Assembly: GCF_039536205.1 (NCBI RefSeq)
Contig: NZ_BAAAYL010000001.1
Span: 4,340,001 to 4,404,000, forward strand
Reading direction: 5' to 3'
Length of the DNA: 64,000 bases
Origin: Streptomyces sannanensis
Lineage (GTDB): Bacteria; Actinomycetota; Actinomycetes; Streptomycetales; Streptomycetaceae
The notes under the pieces are model-generated. The model had not been told where the DNA came from. It saw only the letters and a program-made list of their open reading frames with translations, and did not search any database. Position 1 is the first letter of the stretch, and each line of letters opens with the position of its first letter. The translations under genes were made by a program, and so were the position numbers. Below are positions 55,600-64,000 of the stretch, in pieces.

Positions 55600-56025
55600 A
55601 TGACTGTACGAGTGGTCGTGGGCGGAGCCCTCTGTCATGAGGGGCGGCTGCTGGCCGCGCGCCGGAGTGCGCCGCCCGAGCTGGCCGGGCGCTGGGAGCT
55701 GCCCGGTGGCAAGCTGGAGCCGGGGGAGACGCCCGAGCAGGCGCTGGTGCGCGAACTGCGCGAGGAACTGGGCGTGGAGGCGGAGCCTCTGGACCGGATC
55801 CCGGGGGAATGGGCGCTCAAGACCGGATATGTGCTGCGTGTGTGGACGGTGCGGCTGGTCAGCGGTGAGCCGAGGCCGCTGGAGGACCATGACGAGGTGC
55901 GCTGGCTCGCCCCGCACGAGAGCGACACCGTGGACTGGCTGGAGCAGGACCGCCCGGCTGTGGCGGAGGCGGTGCGCAGACTGAGGGAGACCGGGGGCGC
56001 CCGGGACGGCGCGCGCGGACGCTAG
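55600..56025 (+). CDS. NUDIX hydrolase (MutT-like)
   Basis: 141 residues. The NUDIX box is complete: GGKLEPGETPEQALVRELRE followed by ELGV. The N-terminal strand VVVGGALCHEGRLLAARRSA and the following GRWELPGG fit MutT-type (8-oxo-dGTP diphosphatase or CTP pyrophosphohydrolase) proteins. Likely nucleotide-pool sanitation; exact substrate not determined. Confidence 0.93.
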   Translation: MTVRVVVGGALCHEGRLLAARRSAPPELAGRWELPGGKLEPGETPEQALVRELREELGVEAEPLDRIPGEWALKTGYVLRVWTVRLVSGEPRPLEDHDEVRWLAPHESDTVDWLEQDRPAVAEAVRRLRETGGARDGARGR

Positions 56026-56028
56026 GCC

Positions 56029-56044
56029 TGTCCGGCGGATCAGG
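56029..56044 (+). repeat. Dispersed intergenic motif TGTCCGGCGGATCAGG
   Basis: 16-nt sequence identical to 13680-13695. Both copies stand just downstream of a gene. The copy at 13680 overlaps a palindromic terminator; here only a weak hairpin follows. It is a common type of short intergenic repeat in Streptomyces (from memory). Confidence 0.55.
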
Positions 56045-56181
56045 ACCGGCTCGCGGGCGCGGGAGGTGTACGCCGTTCGTGCCACGATGCGCCCGAAGCC
56101 GCGATAGCCCGCCCCGAATATCGGGTATGTGCTGATTAAGCCCCCGAAACAGGACGCGGGTCTGCCCAGGCGATCCGGGAA

Positions 56182-56610
56182 GTGGTCGGCGTGATCGACA
56201 TCGAAGGCGACTGCGCCGAGTGGACCTTCCCCGCCGCACCCAACGTGGTGCGGACTGCGCGCCACGCGGTCCGTGACACGTTGCACGGCTGGGGTCTCGA
56301 CGCGGCGGTCGGGGATGTGGCTGTGCTGTTGGTCAGCGAGTTGGTGACCAATTCCATGCGGCATGCCTCGGGCCCGATCGGGGTCCGGCTCGCGCTGCCG
56401 GTCGCCGACGGGGACGAGAAGGCGGAGAGGGCGGCGCTGCTGGTGGAAGTTTCGGATCCGCTCCCGGATCCGCCACTGGAGCGTCCGGCGGGGCCGGACG
56501 ACGAGGGCGGCCGCGGGCTTCAGTTGGTGGCACGCTCGGCGCGGCGCTGGGGGACCAGGAAGGACAGCGAGGGCAAGACGGTGTGGTTCGAGCTGGCCTT
56601 GCCTGGTTAG
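56182..56610 (+). CDS. Anti-sigma-factor-type ATP-binding protein (HATPase_c_2)
   Basis: 142 residues. GHKL ATPase of the SpoIIAB/RsbW class: N box VAVLLVSELVTNSMRHAS, G1 region VSDPLPDPPL, G2 region DDEGGRGLQLVARSARRWGT, and end GKTVWFELALPG. GTG 56182 or GTG 56188 may be the start. Probably binds a sigma factor or an anti-sigma antagonist. The next gene carries a homologous domain with almost the same tail, so the two may work on the same partner. Confidence 0.9.
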   Translation: MVGVIDIEGDCAEWTFPAAPNVVRTARHAVRDTLHGWGLDAAVGDVAVLLVSELVTNSMRHASGPIGVRLALPVADGDEKAERAALLVEVSDPLPDPPLERPAGPDDEGGRGLQLVARSARRWGTRKDSEGKTVWFELALPG

Positions 56611-56807
56611 AAGGTGGGGAGGGACGAACGATCACGATGGTGCGGCCGTCGCACCCGCCGCAGGCGCCGACGAGCACTTCCCGGGAAATGCGGCCGGAAG
56701 AGACTGAGACCGCTCTGTGATCGTGAACTCCGTGCCGGTAGGGGCCGTAGTGCTGAATACTGCGGAGTCAGGCCGGTCCGGTGCGGTGAGCTGGAGGGGA
56801 CGGTCGC

Positions 56808-59381
56808 GTGAGCGAGATACCGGCGGAGGCGGAGACGCCCGAGCAGCGGGCGGGCGGCGTCATGTGGCAGAGCAGTCCGCCCGGCTCGATCTACGACTAC
56901 ATCAAGGTCGCCTCCTTCTCGATCGGCCCCGACGGGCTGGTCGAACAGTGGAGCAAGCGTGCCGAGGACCTGTTCGACCTGACCGCGGCCGATGTGGTCG
57001 GCAGGGATCCGGTCGAGGCGTTCATGCCCGACGGCTTCCACTCGCACGGCCGGCGCAAGGTCGCCGAGATCCTCGACGGCAAGGAATGGACCGGCCTCGT
57101 CCCGTTCCGGATGCCGGGGGACGGCGAGGAGTCCCGACGGGCGCACGGGGCGGCCGAGCTCTATCTGATGCCCTCCGAGACGGCGAGCGGGGAGCGTGCC
57201 GCGCTCTGCATCGTCGTCGATGTGCGCGCACTGCGCCGCATCGAGACCGACCTTGCCTCATCTCAGGCAATTTTCGGTCAATCTCCCTTCGGGTTCGTAC
57301 TGTTCGGTACGGACCTCACCGTGCAGCGCGCCAACCGGCGGTTCGCCGCCGTTTTCGGCGGACAGCCCGACGATCAGCGCGGCCGGACCGTCCACGACTA
57401 TCTCGCCCGCGCCGAGGCCGAGCGGATGACCGCCGCCCTCCGCCGGGTCCTGGAGACCGGCGAGGCGGTCACCGACTTCGAGATCACCGGCCACGCACCC
57501 GGCAGAACCGACCGCAGGCACTGGTCGATCAACCTCTACCAGGTGCACAGCGCCTCCGGCCGGCCCATCGGCATCGCCGGCCTCGGCATCGATGTCACCC
57601 GCCGCCATGTCGCCGCCCGCGAGGCCGCCGACGCCCGCCGCAACCTCGCCCTGCTCAACGAGGCCGGAGCCCGCATCGGCAACTCCCTCGACCTGGAGAC
57701 CACCGCCCGGGAACTCCTCGACGTCACCGTCCCCGGCTTCTGCGACCTCGCCTCCGTCGACCTCTTCCAGTCCCTGCTCACCGGCGACGACACCGCCCCC
57801 GGCCACCCGGACGGAAGCTCCGAAGTGCGCCGCGTCGCCTTCGCCAGCGCCGTGTCGGACACTCCGCCACCCGCCCTCGGCGGCAGCTGCCCCGACAGCG
57901 GCGGGGTCGTCGACGTCGGCGCCGTGCACCGCTACCCCTTCAGCTCCCTCTACGCCGACGCCCTGCGCACCGGCCGGGTCCGGGAACTGCCCGCCCCCGA
58001 CGGCTCGCTCGTACGGTCCACGCTCGCCGTGCCGATGGTCGCGCACGACACCGTCGTCGGACTCGTCCAGTTCTCCCGTACGAAGGGCAGCGAGCCCTTC
58101 GGCGAACGCGACCGGGCCCTGGCCACCGAGCTCGCCGCCCGCGCCGCCGTCTGCATCGACAACGCCCGCCTCTACCGGAGGGAGCACGAGCGCGCGCTGA
58201 TCCTCCAGCGCAGCCTGCTGCCGCCCGGCGATCCGGAGGCCGCCGGGCTCGACATCGCCTGCCGCTATCTGCCCGGCAACACGGCCACCGAGGTCGGCGG
58301 TGACTGGTTCGACGTCATCGAACTGCCCGGCCACCGCACCGCGCTCGTCGTCGGTGACGTGATGGGCCGCGGCCTGCGGGCCGCGGTCGCCATGGGCGAG
58401 CTGCGCACGGCCGTACGCACCCTGGCACTGCTCGACCTGGAGCCCGCCGAGGTGCTCTCCGCCCTGGACGAGATCGCCCGCGGCCTCGGCGCGCCCGGAG
58501 GCACCCAGCAGTCCTCCCGCGCGACGCACCGCTCCCGGGAGGCCGACCTCTCCGAGGTCTACCTCGCCACCTGCGTGTACGCCGTCTACGACCCGGTCAC
58601 CCGGCGATGTACGTTCGCCAACGCCGGCCATCTGCCCCCGGTCCTGGTCGAACCCGGGGAGCCGGCCCTGCTCCTCGACGTACCGCCCGGCATGCCCCTC
58701 GGCGTCGGCGGCGAACCCTTCGAGGAGGTCGAGGTCGAGCTGTCCGAGGGCGCGCTGCTCGCCCTCTACACCGACGGGCTCGTCGAGTCCCGCGACCACT
58801 CCCTCGACGACGGTCTGCGCGCCTTCCGCCGCGCCCTCGCCGACCCGGTGCCCGCCCTGGAGGACGTCTGCGACCACGTCCTCGGCACCCTCGACACCCG
58901 CCACGGCGAGGACGACATCGCCCTCCTCATGGCCCGCGTCCAGGGTCTGCCGGCCGACGCCGTCGGCGACTGGCAGCTGCCCCGCGAGCCCCGCTCGGTG
59001 GGCCGGGCCCGTGAACTGGCCCGCGCCCAACTGCTCGCCTGGGACCTCGACGGACTGGTCGACACCACCGAACTGCTGGTCAGCGAGCTGGTCACGAACG
59101 CCCTGCGCTACGGCGACGGAGAGATACGGCTCCGCCTGCTGCGCGACCGTGTGCTGGTGTGCGAGGTCTGGGACGCCAATCTGGTCCAGCCCAGACGCCG
59201 CCGGGCCCGCGACACCGACGAGGGCGGCCGCGGACTGCAGCTGGTCGGCCTGCTCAGCGCGGGATGGGGCTCGCGCCGCACCCCGCGCGGCAAGACGGTG
59301 TGGTTCGAACTCGCCCTCCCGGAGGACGGCGAGCCGGTGGCGGAGCCGACCGCGGAGCAGCTGCTGAGCACGTACGGCTGA
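56808..59381 (+). CDS. PAS-PAS-GAF-PP2C (SpoIIE-type) phosphatase with C-terminal HATPase
   Basis: 857 residues. Two PAS domains (SIGPDGLVEQWSKRAEDLFD; SPFGFVLFGTDLTVQRANRR), a GAF domain (residues of about 275-450), a PP2C SpoIIE phosphatase domain (CRYLPGNTATEVGGDWFDVI, VGDVMGRGLRAAVAMGELRT, LLALYTDGLVESRD), and a C-terminal HATPase_c_2 kinase-like domain (LLVSELVTNALRYGDGEIRL, GKTVWFELALPED). Combines both activities of a partner-switching stress module in one cytosolic protein. The start is GTG at 56808. Confidence 0.94.
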   Translation: MSEIPAEAETPEQRAGGVMWQSSPPGSIYDYIKVASFSIGPDGLVEQWSKRAEDLFDLTAADVVGRDPVEAFMPDGFHSHGRRKVAEILDGKEWTGLVPFRMPGDGEESRRAHGAAELYLMPSETASGERAALCIVVDVRALRRIETDLASSQAIFGQSPFGFVLFGTDLTVQRANRRFAAVFGGQPDDQRGRTVHDYLARAEAERMTAALRRVLETGEAVTDFEITGHAPGRTDRRHWSINLYQVHSASGRPIGIAGLGIDVTRRHVAAREAADARRNLALLNEAGARIGNSLDLETTARELLDVTVPGFCDLASVDLFQSLLTGDDTAPGHPDGSSEVRRVAFASAVSDTPPPALGGSCPDSGGVVDVGAVHRYPFSSLYADALRTGRVRELPAPDGSLVRSTLAVPMVAHDTVVGLVQFSRTKGSEPFGERDRALATELAARAAVCIDNARLYRREHERALILQRSLLPPGDPEAAGLDIACRYLPGNTATEVGGDWFDVIELPGHRTALVVGDVMGRGLRAAVAMGELRTAVRTLALLDLEPAEVLSALDEIARGLGAPGGTQQSSRATHRSREADLSEVYLATCVYAVYDPVTRRCTFANAGHLPPVLVEPGEPALLLDVPPGMPLGVGGEPFEEVEVELSEGALLALYTDGLVESRDHSLDDGLRAFRRALADPVPALEDVCDHVLGTLDTRHGEDDIALLMARVQGLPADAVGDWQLPREPRSVGRARELARAQLLAWDLDGLVDTTELLVSELVTNALRYGDGEIRLRLLRDRVLVCEVWDANLVQPRRRRARDTDEGGRGLQLVGLLSAGWGSRRTPRGKTVWFELALPEDGEPVAEPTAEQLLSTYG

Positions 59382-59419
59382 GTCTGTCCGGCCTTGGAGA
59401 ACCGGACGTGGATGTGAAG

Positions 59420-59530
59420 ATCGCAGCCCCATCCGGCGTCCGAGGACGGAAACACCGGCCGGCGGGACGTGGGCGTCACGGATTGCAGCCCGTCCTGGGG
59501 AGCTTGAGGACGGACACGCCGGCCCACCTG
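59420..59530. repeat. Degenerate Streptomyces intergenic repeat pair
   Basis: Two related blocks, cagccccatccggcgtccga then ggacgg, and cagcccgtcctggggagctt then gaggacgg, about 65 bp apart between the phosphatase and pspA genes. They resemble the AGCCCxTCCGGCGTTTGAGGA-type dispersed repeats common in Streptomyces (memory). They may fold as terminators for the convergent genes. Confidence 0.45.
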
Positions 59531-59551
59531 GGCGGAGGGCGCCAAGCCCGG

Positions 59552-60268
59552 TCAGGCCCCACTCTTGAGCGCGGCCAGCCTCGCCTCGATCTCCGCGTCC
59601 GTGGTGAAGTCGGTGAACCGCGCGAACTGCGCGTCCAGCGAGGACTCCGCGAGCTCCGGCTGGCCCATCGCCCGCGCCTCCTCCCGGCGCACCACGTCCT
59701 CGAACCTGCTGAGCTCCCCGGCCGGATCGAAGACGTCGATGTTCTGCAGCGCGTCCGTCAGCATGCCCTGCGTCCGCACGCTCGTGGCCCGCGCCACCAG
59801 CTCGTCGTGCCTCGTCCTGAGCTCCGACAGCTTGGCGCGCATCTCCTCCAGCCCGCTACTGAGCCGTTCCACGATCTCCTGCTGCGTGGCGATGATCGGC
59901 CCGGCCGCTTTCGCCTCCTTCTCGTGCTCCAGCTGGCGCTCCAGCGCCACCCTGGCCAGCCCGTCGAACTTGTCGGCCTCCTCGCCCTGGCCCGAAGCGC
60001 GCAGCTCGTCGGCCTTTCTGCTGGCGGCCAGTGCCTGGGCGCCCCACGCCCCCACCGCCTCCACGTCCTCCCGCTGGTCGTGCTCCATCAGCCGCAGATC
60101 GGCCATGACGGCGACCGCCGTCTCCTCGGCCTTCACGATGCTGGAGTTGTAGTCGCGGATGAGCCGGTCGGCCATCTTCCGCGGGTCTTCGGCCTGGTCC
60201 AGCAGGACATGGATGTTGGCCTTCGCCAGCTGGGCGATCCGGCCGAGGATCGACTGCTTGTCGGACAT
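59552..60268 (-). CDS. PspA/IM30 family membrane-stress protein
   Basis: 238 residues, almost entirely coiled coil. Motifs ILGRIAQLAKANIHVLLDQA, EDPRKMADRLIRDYNSSI, then long heptad stretches and a C-terminal helix ending ARLAALKSGA. PspA proteins line the inner membrane face and respond to envelope stress. An ATG at 60274 is also open, but AGGAGG lies 7 nt before the ATG at 60268, which is therefore chosen. Probably co-transcribed with the TPM-like gene upstream. Confidence 0.94.
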   Translation of the reverse strand: MSDKQSILGRIAQLAKANIHVLLDQAEDPRKMADRLIRDYNSSIVKAEETAVAVMADLRLMEHDQREDVEAVGAWGAQALAASRKADELRASGQGEEADKFDGLARVALERQLEHEKEAKAAGPIIATQQEIVERLSSGLEEMRAKLSELRTRHDELVARATSVRTQGMLTDALQNIDVFDPAGELSRFEDVVRREEARAMGQPELAESSLDAQFARFTDFTTDAEIEARLAALKSGA

Positions 60269-60324
60269 TGACATTCCTCCTGGATGGGCATCCCCCTGGC
60301 CGAGGACCGGGGGAGGGTCGATGA

Positions 60325-61890
60325 TCAGAACCGGCCGCCACCCCTCCTCCCGCGCGTGTCGCCACCTCCGAAACTGCCGGGCCGGAAGCCGTCGGCCTTT
60401 CCCCGCCCCGCGCCGGACGTCCCGCCGAGGACGATCCCGCCGAGCACCGCGCCGCCGAGCCCGGCCGCGTTCCCGTGCCGCTCGCCGCTGCCGTACGGGT
60501 TCCCGTGCACGCGTACGTCCTGCTCGGCGAGGCCCTGCGCGCGGCGGGCAAGCGCATCCGCCTGCTGCGCCTCGGCGAGCGCGCCCGTGGCGTTCGTCCC
60601 GGCATCGGCCCGTGCCCGCGCCAGATGGCGTCCGGCCTCCGCGAGACGGGTACGGGCCTCACTGCCCACCGCACCCCGGTGGGTGGCGACATAGCCGTCC
60701 GCCGCGCCGAGCGCACTGCCGGCGGTGAGCAGCGCCTGGTCGAGCAGTACCCGGGCACGGTGGTTCCGCTGCCCACGCTCACGCGCCCCGGAGAGTGCCT
60801 CGTCCAGAGCCGATCCCGTCTCCTCGACACGGCGCAGCGCCTCGATCGGGTCGTACCGCCCGGCCCCCATCGCCCGGCGTACCGCGGCGGTCACGGCCTC
60901 GGCACGGGCGAGCCGCCCGCCCAGGTCCGACGTGGCCGCCCAGGCCGCGACATCCGTCGCGTCCGTCACCCCGGACCCGGCGGGCAGCCGGGCACGGGCG
61001 TCGGCCAGGTCGGCGTCCGTCCCGTCGAGCACGCCGGGCAGCCGGGCTTCCGCCTCCGCGAGCTCCGCGGCCCGTCGTCCGACCGCGTCGACCAAGGTGG
61101 CCGCCTGGCCGACGGCACCCTCGGCGGCCCGTAGATACACCGCGGCACGGGCCGTGTCGCCCTTGTCGAGGGCCTGCCGGGCCCGGTTGATGCCGCCGGT
61201 CGCGAAGACCAGCCGGTCCTTGGCCTGCTCCACGTTTCCCGAGACGGGGGCCGCGGCCGACTCCGCGTACCGCCGGCGCATGACGGCCAGGGTCTCCTCG
61301 GCGGTGACGGTATGCCCGGCGAGCGAGCGGAACGCGGACTCCACGACGTCCAGCGCCTCCGGGGCGTTCCGCTCCAGGGCGCGCAGCCGGTCGAAGGCCT
61401 CCGACTCGGCATCCAGGCGCCGCCCGGACGCCGTGCAGCGGGCGACGATCTCCACCAGCAGCCGGCGCCGCGTCGCCGCGTCCACCGGGTACGCGTCGTC
61501 GAGCAGCTGGCGCAGCCGGAAGGCCGCGGTCAGCTCACCGGCGGCGAACGCGACGGCATCCGCGAAGGGCCGCACCGCCTCCTCGCCGAACCGGTCGGTG
61601 GCGAAGGCGAGTTCCTCCTCGCTGGTACGGACCGTGTCATCGGTGGCGACCAGCGCCTGCCGGGCGCGCGCGTCGAGTTCGGTCAGGGGCGTGACCCCCC
61701 GCGCGCCCGGTGTCGTACGGGTCCGGGCGAGCCTCCTGCGCCGGCGCAACCCGTACAGGGCCGCCGCGACCGCGCCCGCCGCCGCGACGATGGGCAGCAC
61801 CAGATCGGCGTTCGACGTCGAACTCTCCTGCGGCACGCCCCCGGCCGCCATGAGCACAGCGAGCACGGTCAGGCGGGCGAAGGGCGTCAC
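60325..61890 (-). CDS. TPM-family-like membrane protein apparently lacking its TPM domain
   Basis: 521 residues, GTG start. A hydrophobic N terminus (FARLTVLAVLMAAGGV) is followed almost at once by a second helix (ADLVLPIVAAAGAVAAALYG) and a basic stop (RRRRRLARTRTTPGARG). Then comes a long helical region (for example ELDARARQALVATDDTVRTS) and a Gly-rich tail (GGAVLGGIVLGGTSGAGRGK; GGGDTRGRRGGGRF). Streptomyces TPM proteins of this type, next to PspA, usually carry a TPM domain of about 130 residues between signal peptide and membrane helix. It is absent here. Confidence 0.7.
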   Translation of the reverse strand: MTPFARLTVLAVLMAAGGVPQESSTSNADLVLPIVAAAGAVAAALYGLRRRRRLARTRTTPGARGVTPLTELDARARQALVATDDTVRTSEEELAFATDRFGEEAVRPFADAVAFAAGELTAAFRLRQLLDDAYPVDAATRRRLLVEIVARCTASGRRLDAESEAFDRLRALERNAPEALDVVESAFRSLAGHTVTAEETLAVMRRRYAESAAAPVSGNVEQAKDRLVFATGGINRARQALDKGDTARAAVYLRAAEGAVGQAATLVDAVGRRAAELAEAEARLPGVLDGTDADLADARARLPAGSGVTDATDVAAWAATSDLGGRLARAEAVTAAVRRAMGAGRYDPIEALRRVEETGSALDEALSGARERGQRNHRARVLLDQALLTAGSALGAADGYVATHRGAVGSEARTRLAEAGRHLARARADAGTNATGALAEAQQADALARRAQGLAEQDVRVHGNPYGSGERHGNAAGLGGAVLGGIVLGGTSGAGRGKADGFRPGSFGGGDTRGRRGGGRF

Positions 61891-62136
61891 ATTCAGGAGC
61901 GTATGGCGCGGTTTGCGCCTTCGCGACCGGGCAGGGGGATGTCAGTCACGCCCAGTAGCCTGGGCCGATACGGGCACGGACGCGCAGGATCTGGAAACGG
62001 GCGGGCATCACGCCGGCGGTGCTGCCGGGGCTCCGCCCAGCCGCCCGGACCGCCCTCCGGGCGGCGTCCTCGATCTCCCCCAGCCACCTCTGGGGCCCCA
62101 GGACGGGCTTGTTCGGGTGCGGCCGGGTGGTCCACA

Positions 62137-62168
62137 GCCGGGCAGTGGTCGAGCCGGGCAGTGATCGA
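62137..62168. repeat. Tandem 16-bp repeat
   Basis: gccgggcagtggtcga (62137-62152) and gccgggcagtgatcga (62153-62168), one mismatch. Lies downstream of sdhB, outside any gene. Confidence 0.7.
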
Positions 62169-62186
62169 AGGGGACACCCATCACCA

Positions 62187-62222
62187 CCAGCCCGTCCTGG
62201 GGGTACCCCCAGGACGGGCTGG
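62187..62222. terminator. 36-nt perfect palindrome, terminator of the sdh operon
   Basis: Arms of up to 18 bp centred on GTAC (ccagcccgtcctgggggt and its complement), 54 bp after the sdhB stop. A related partial copy (ccaggacgggctt) is at about 62098. The rest of the 385-bp gap between the TPM-like gene and sdhB shows no gene. Confidence 0.75.
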
Positions 62223-62276
62223 ACGGAGACCGGCAACACCGGGCCCGGACCCGCTCTCCGCGTGCGCGGCCGCGCC

Positions 62277-63047
62277 CTATTCGGCCCGGCGGCGGATGCG
62301 TGAGCCCAGCCAGACCAGCGGGTCGTACTTGCGGTCCACGGCCCGCTCCTTGAGCGGGATCAGCGCGTTGTCGGTGATCTTGATGCCCTCCGGGCACACC
62401 TCCGTGCAGCACTTGGTGATGTTGCAGTACCCCAGCCCGTGCTCCTCCTGCGCGGTGCGCTTGCGGTCCAGGCCCGCCGCGGACGCCGCGTCCAGCGGAT
62501 GCATGTCGAGCTCGGCGACGCGCATCAGGAAGCGGGGGCCCGCGAAGGCCGTCTTGTTCTCCTCGTGGTCGCGGACCACATGACAGGTGTCCTGGCACAG
62601 GAAGCACTCGATGCACTTGCGGAACTCCTGCGAGCGGTCCACGTCCATCTGCTGCATCCGGTACTCGCCGGGACCGAGGCCCGGCGGGGGCACGAAGGCC
62701 GGGACCTCCCTCGCCTTGGCGTAGTTGAAGCCCACGTCCGTGACCAGGTCGCGGACGACGGGGAAGGCCCGCAGCGGGGTCACGGTGATCGTCTCGTCCC
62801 GCGAGAAGACGGACATGCGGGTCATGCACATCAGCCGCGGCCGCCCGTTGATCTCCGCGCTGCACGAACCGCACTTGCCGGCCTTGCAGTTCCAGCGGAC
62901 CGCGAGGTCGGGGGCCTGGGTGGCCTGGAGGCGGTGGATGATGTCGAGGACCACCTCGCCCTCGTTGACCTCGACCGTGAAGTCCGTCAGTTTCCCGCCG
63001 GCCGTATCGCCCCGCCAGACACGGAAGCTCGCGTCATAGCCGCTCAT
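62277..63047 (-). CDS. sdhB: Succinate dehydrogenase/fumarate reductase iron-sulfur subunit
   Basis: 256 residues. Plant-type [2Fe-2S] domain with [20 protein letters not shown], and the two-cluster bacterial ferredoxin-like domain with [14 protein letters not shown] and [15 protein letters not shown]. Electron conduit from the flavoprotein to quinone. Its ATG overlaps the SdhA stop (ATGA on the minus strand). No membrane-anchor subunit is visible in this window; it would lie beyond SdhA. Confidence 0.94.
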   Translation of the reverse strand: MSGYDASFRVWRGDTAGGKLTDFTVEVNEGEVVLDIIHRLQATQAPDLAVRWNCKAGKCGSCSAEINGRPRLMCMTRMSVFSRDETITVTPLRAFPVVRDLVTDVGFNYAKAREVPAFVPPPGLGPGEYRMQQMDVDRSQEFRKCIECFLCQDTCHVVRDHEENKTAFAGPRFLMRVAELDMHPLDAASAAGLDRKRTAQEEHGLGYCNITKCCTEVCPEGIKITDNALIPLKERAVDRKYDPLVWLGSRIRRRAE

Positions 63048-64000
63048 TGGTACAGCTCCTCTTCGGCGAGGTACTTGACCAGCTCCTCCTTCTCGAAGAG
63101 GGCGAGCAGGTCGGGGCGGATGGGGTCGGTGGTCTCCCGTACGAGGGCGATCTGGCCGCGCACGGGGTCGGTGGCCGCAAGGCCGCCCGTGGGGTCGGCG
63201 AGACGGCACAGCAGATTCACCCTGCGCCAGGTGCGGTCCATCGCGGGCCAGTCCTCGCGGGTGTGGCCGCCTCGGCTCTCGGTGCGTTCCAGTGCGGCGC
63301 GGGCGATGCACTCGCTGACCAGCAGCATGTTCCGCAGGTCCAGGGCGAGGTGCCAGCCGGGGTTGAACTGGCGGTGGCCTTCGACGCCGGCCCGGCGGGC
63401 GCGCAGCCGCAGCGCGGCGAGGGTGTGCAGGGCCTGCTCCATCTCGGCTTCCCTGCGGATGATGCCGACCAGGTCGTTCATGGCCTGCTGGAGTTCCTGG
63501 TGGAGGCTGTACGGGTTCTCCCCGGCCGGTTCGTGTCCCTCCGCGCTGAAGGGGCGCAGCGCCTCCGCGGCCGCCGTGTCGATCTGGCGGGCGTCCACGA
63601 CGGGCCGTGCGCCCAGTCCGGCCGCGTACCGGGCGGCGTGCAGCCCGGCCCGCCGTCCGAAGACCAGAAGGTCGGAGAGGGAGTTCCCGCCGAGCCGGTT
63701 GGAGCCGTGCATCCCGCCGGCCACCTCGCCTGCCGCGTAGAGGCCCGGTACTCCGCGGGCGGCGGCGGTGTCGGAGTCGACGGCGACACCGCCCATCACA
63801 TAGTGGCAGGTGGGGCCGACCTCCATGGGTTCGGCGGTGATGTCGACGTCCGCCAGCTCCTTGAACTGGTGGTACATGGAGGGCAGCCGGCGCCGGACGA
63901 CCTCCGCCGGCATCCGGGTCGAGACGTCCAGGAACACTCCGCCGTGCGGGGAGCCGCGGCCCGCCTTGACCTCGGCGTTGATGGCGCGGGCGACCTCGTC
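63044..64000 (-). CDS. sdhA: Succinate dehydrogenase/fumarate reductase flavoprotein subunit, 5' part beyond window
   Basis: Only the C-terminal about 318 residues are in the window; the frame continues beyond 64000. Visible are [40 protein letters not shown], the FAD-binding [20 protein letters not shown], and [20 protein letters not shown]. These are core features of SdhA/FrdA, including the conserved Arg/His active-site region. It transfers electrons to SdhB. Completeness of the N terminus cannot be judged here. Confidence 0.93.
   Translation of the reverse strand, partial: DEVARAINAEVKAGRGSPHGGVFLDVSTRMPAEVVRRRLPSMYHQFKELADVDITAEPMEVGPTCHYVMGGVAVDSDTAAARGVPGLYAAGEVAGGMHGSNRLGGNSLSDLLVFGRRAGLHAARYAAGLGARPVVDARQIDTAAAEALRPFSAEGHEPAGENPYSLHQELQQAMNDLVGIIRREAEMEQALHTLAALRLRARRAGVEGHRQFNPGWHLALDLRNMLLVSECIARAALERTESRGGHTREDWPAMDRTWRRVNLLCRLADPTGGLAATDPVRGQIALVRETTDPIRPDLLALFEKEELVKYLAEEELYQ

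Noticed and set aside
61893..62239. Minus-strand small frames between the TPM-like gene and sdhB
   Set aside because: The region is occupied by palindromes and repeats; the translations simply reflect them.

Overview
The window is high-GC actinobacterial chromosome, almost certainly Streptomyces. The signs are G/C-rich third codon positions, GTG/TTG starts, a WhiB regulator, a SARP regulator, rare TTA codons confined to a few accessory genes, and conserved core gene order. It is a stretch of core chromosome interrupted by a biosynthetic gene cluster (BGC) of about 30 kb.

Left core (about 0.15-18 kb): DUF402 protein, class II and class I fumarases flanking a secreted SGNH hydrolase, DUF1707 protein, WhiB regulator, GlpX, DUF4245 lipoprotein-like protein, malonic-semialdehyde-reductase-type nitroreductase, XseB/XseA, IspH, polyphosphate glucokinase, DUF6542 membrane protein, Uma2 nuclease, YchF and a secreted zinc metalloprotease. 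This part carries a 107-bp tandem amplification of a gene 3' end (8862-9229), a MITE-like insertion exactly at the ppgK stop codon (13461-13672) and fragments of a PIN toxin and a helicase-like gene (16.2-16.5 kb).

Transition (18-20.3 kb): a LuxR-type regulator and a VapBC-type module whose toxin is broken by an exact 10-bp duplication.

BGC (about 20.3-52.5 kb): histidine kinase, MMPL transporter, MbtH, DrrA-type ATPase, Sfp-type PPTase, SARP activator, SbnB, then a coupled operon (FabH-like KAS III, BtrJ-like ATP-grasp, BtrK-like PLP decarboxylase, ACP, degenerate thiolase-fold protein, split acyl-CoA dehydrogenase pair), a response regulator, SbnA, two NRPSs (C-A-T-E-C-T and C-A-T-C-A-T-TE) and a DrrB-type permease. 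SbnA and SbnB supply L-2,3-diaminopropionate. The first A-domain pocket reads like a diamino-acid code. The ATP-grasp/ACP/decarboxylase trio resembles the butirosin 4-aminobutyryl-ACP pathway, so I infer an aminoacyl-ACP starter, possibly desaturated, joined to a diaminopropionate-containing peptide. I do not recognise a known product. Three promoters carry GTCAGCG-like heptamers at exact 11-bp spacing (probable SARP operators). The SARP, the response regulator and the MMPL gene each hold a TTA codon, which suggests bldA control.

Right core (52.5-64 kb): the border holds two convergent gene tails (C-N hydrolase and threonine-synthase-like) whose stop codons share one CTAG. Then follow a DUF4190/septum-formation-like protein, GntR regulator, small SPOR-like protein, NUDIX hydrolase, anti-sigma-type ATPase, a PAS-GAF-PP2C-HATPase phosphatase, PspA, a TPM-family-like protein that seems to lack its TPM domain, and succinate dehydrogenase/fumarate reductase SdhB with a partial SdhA running off the window.
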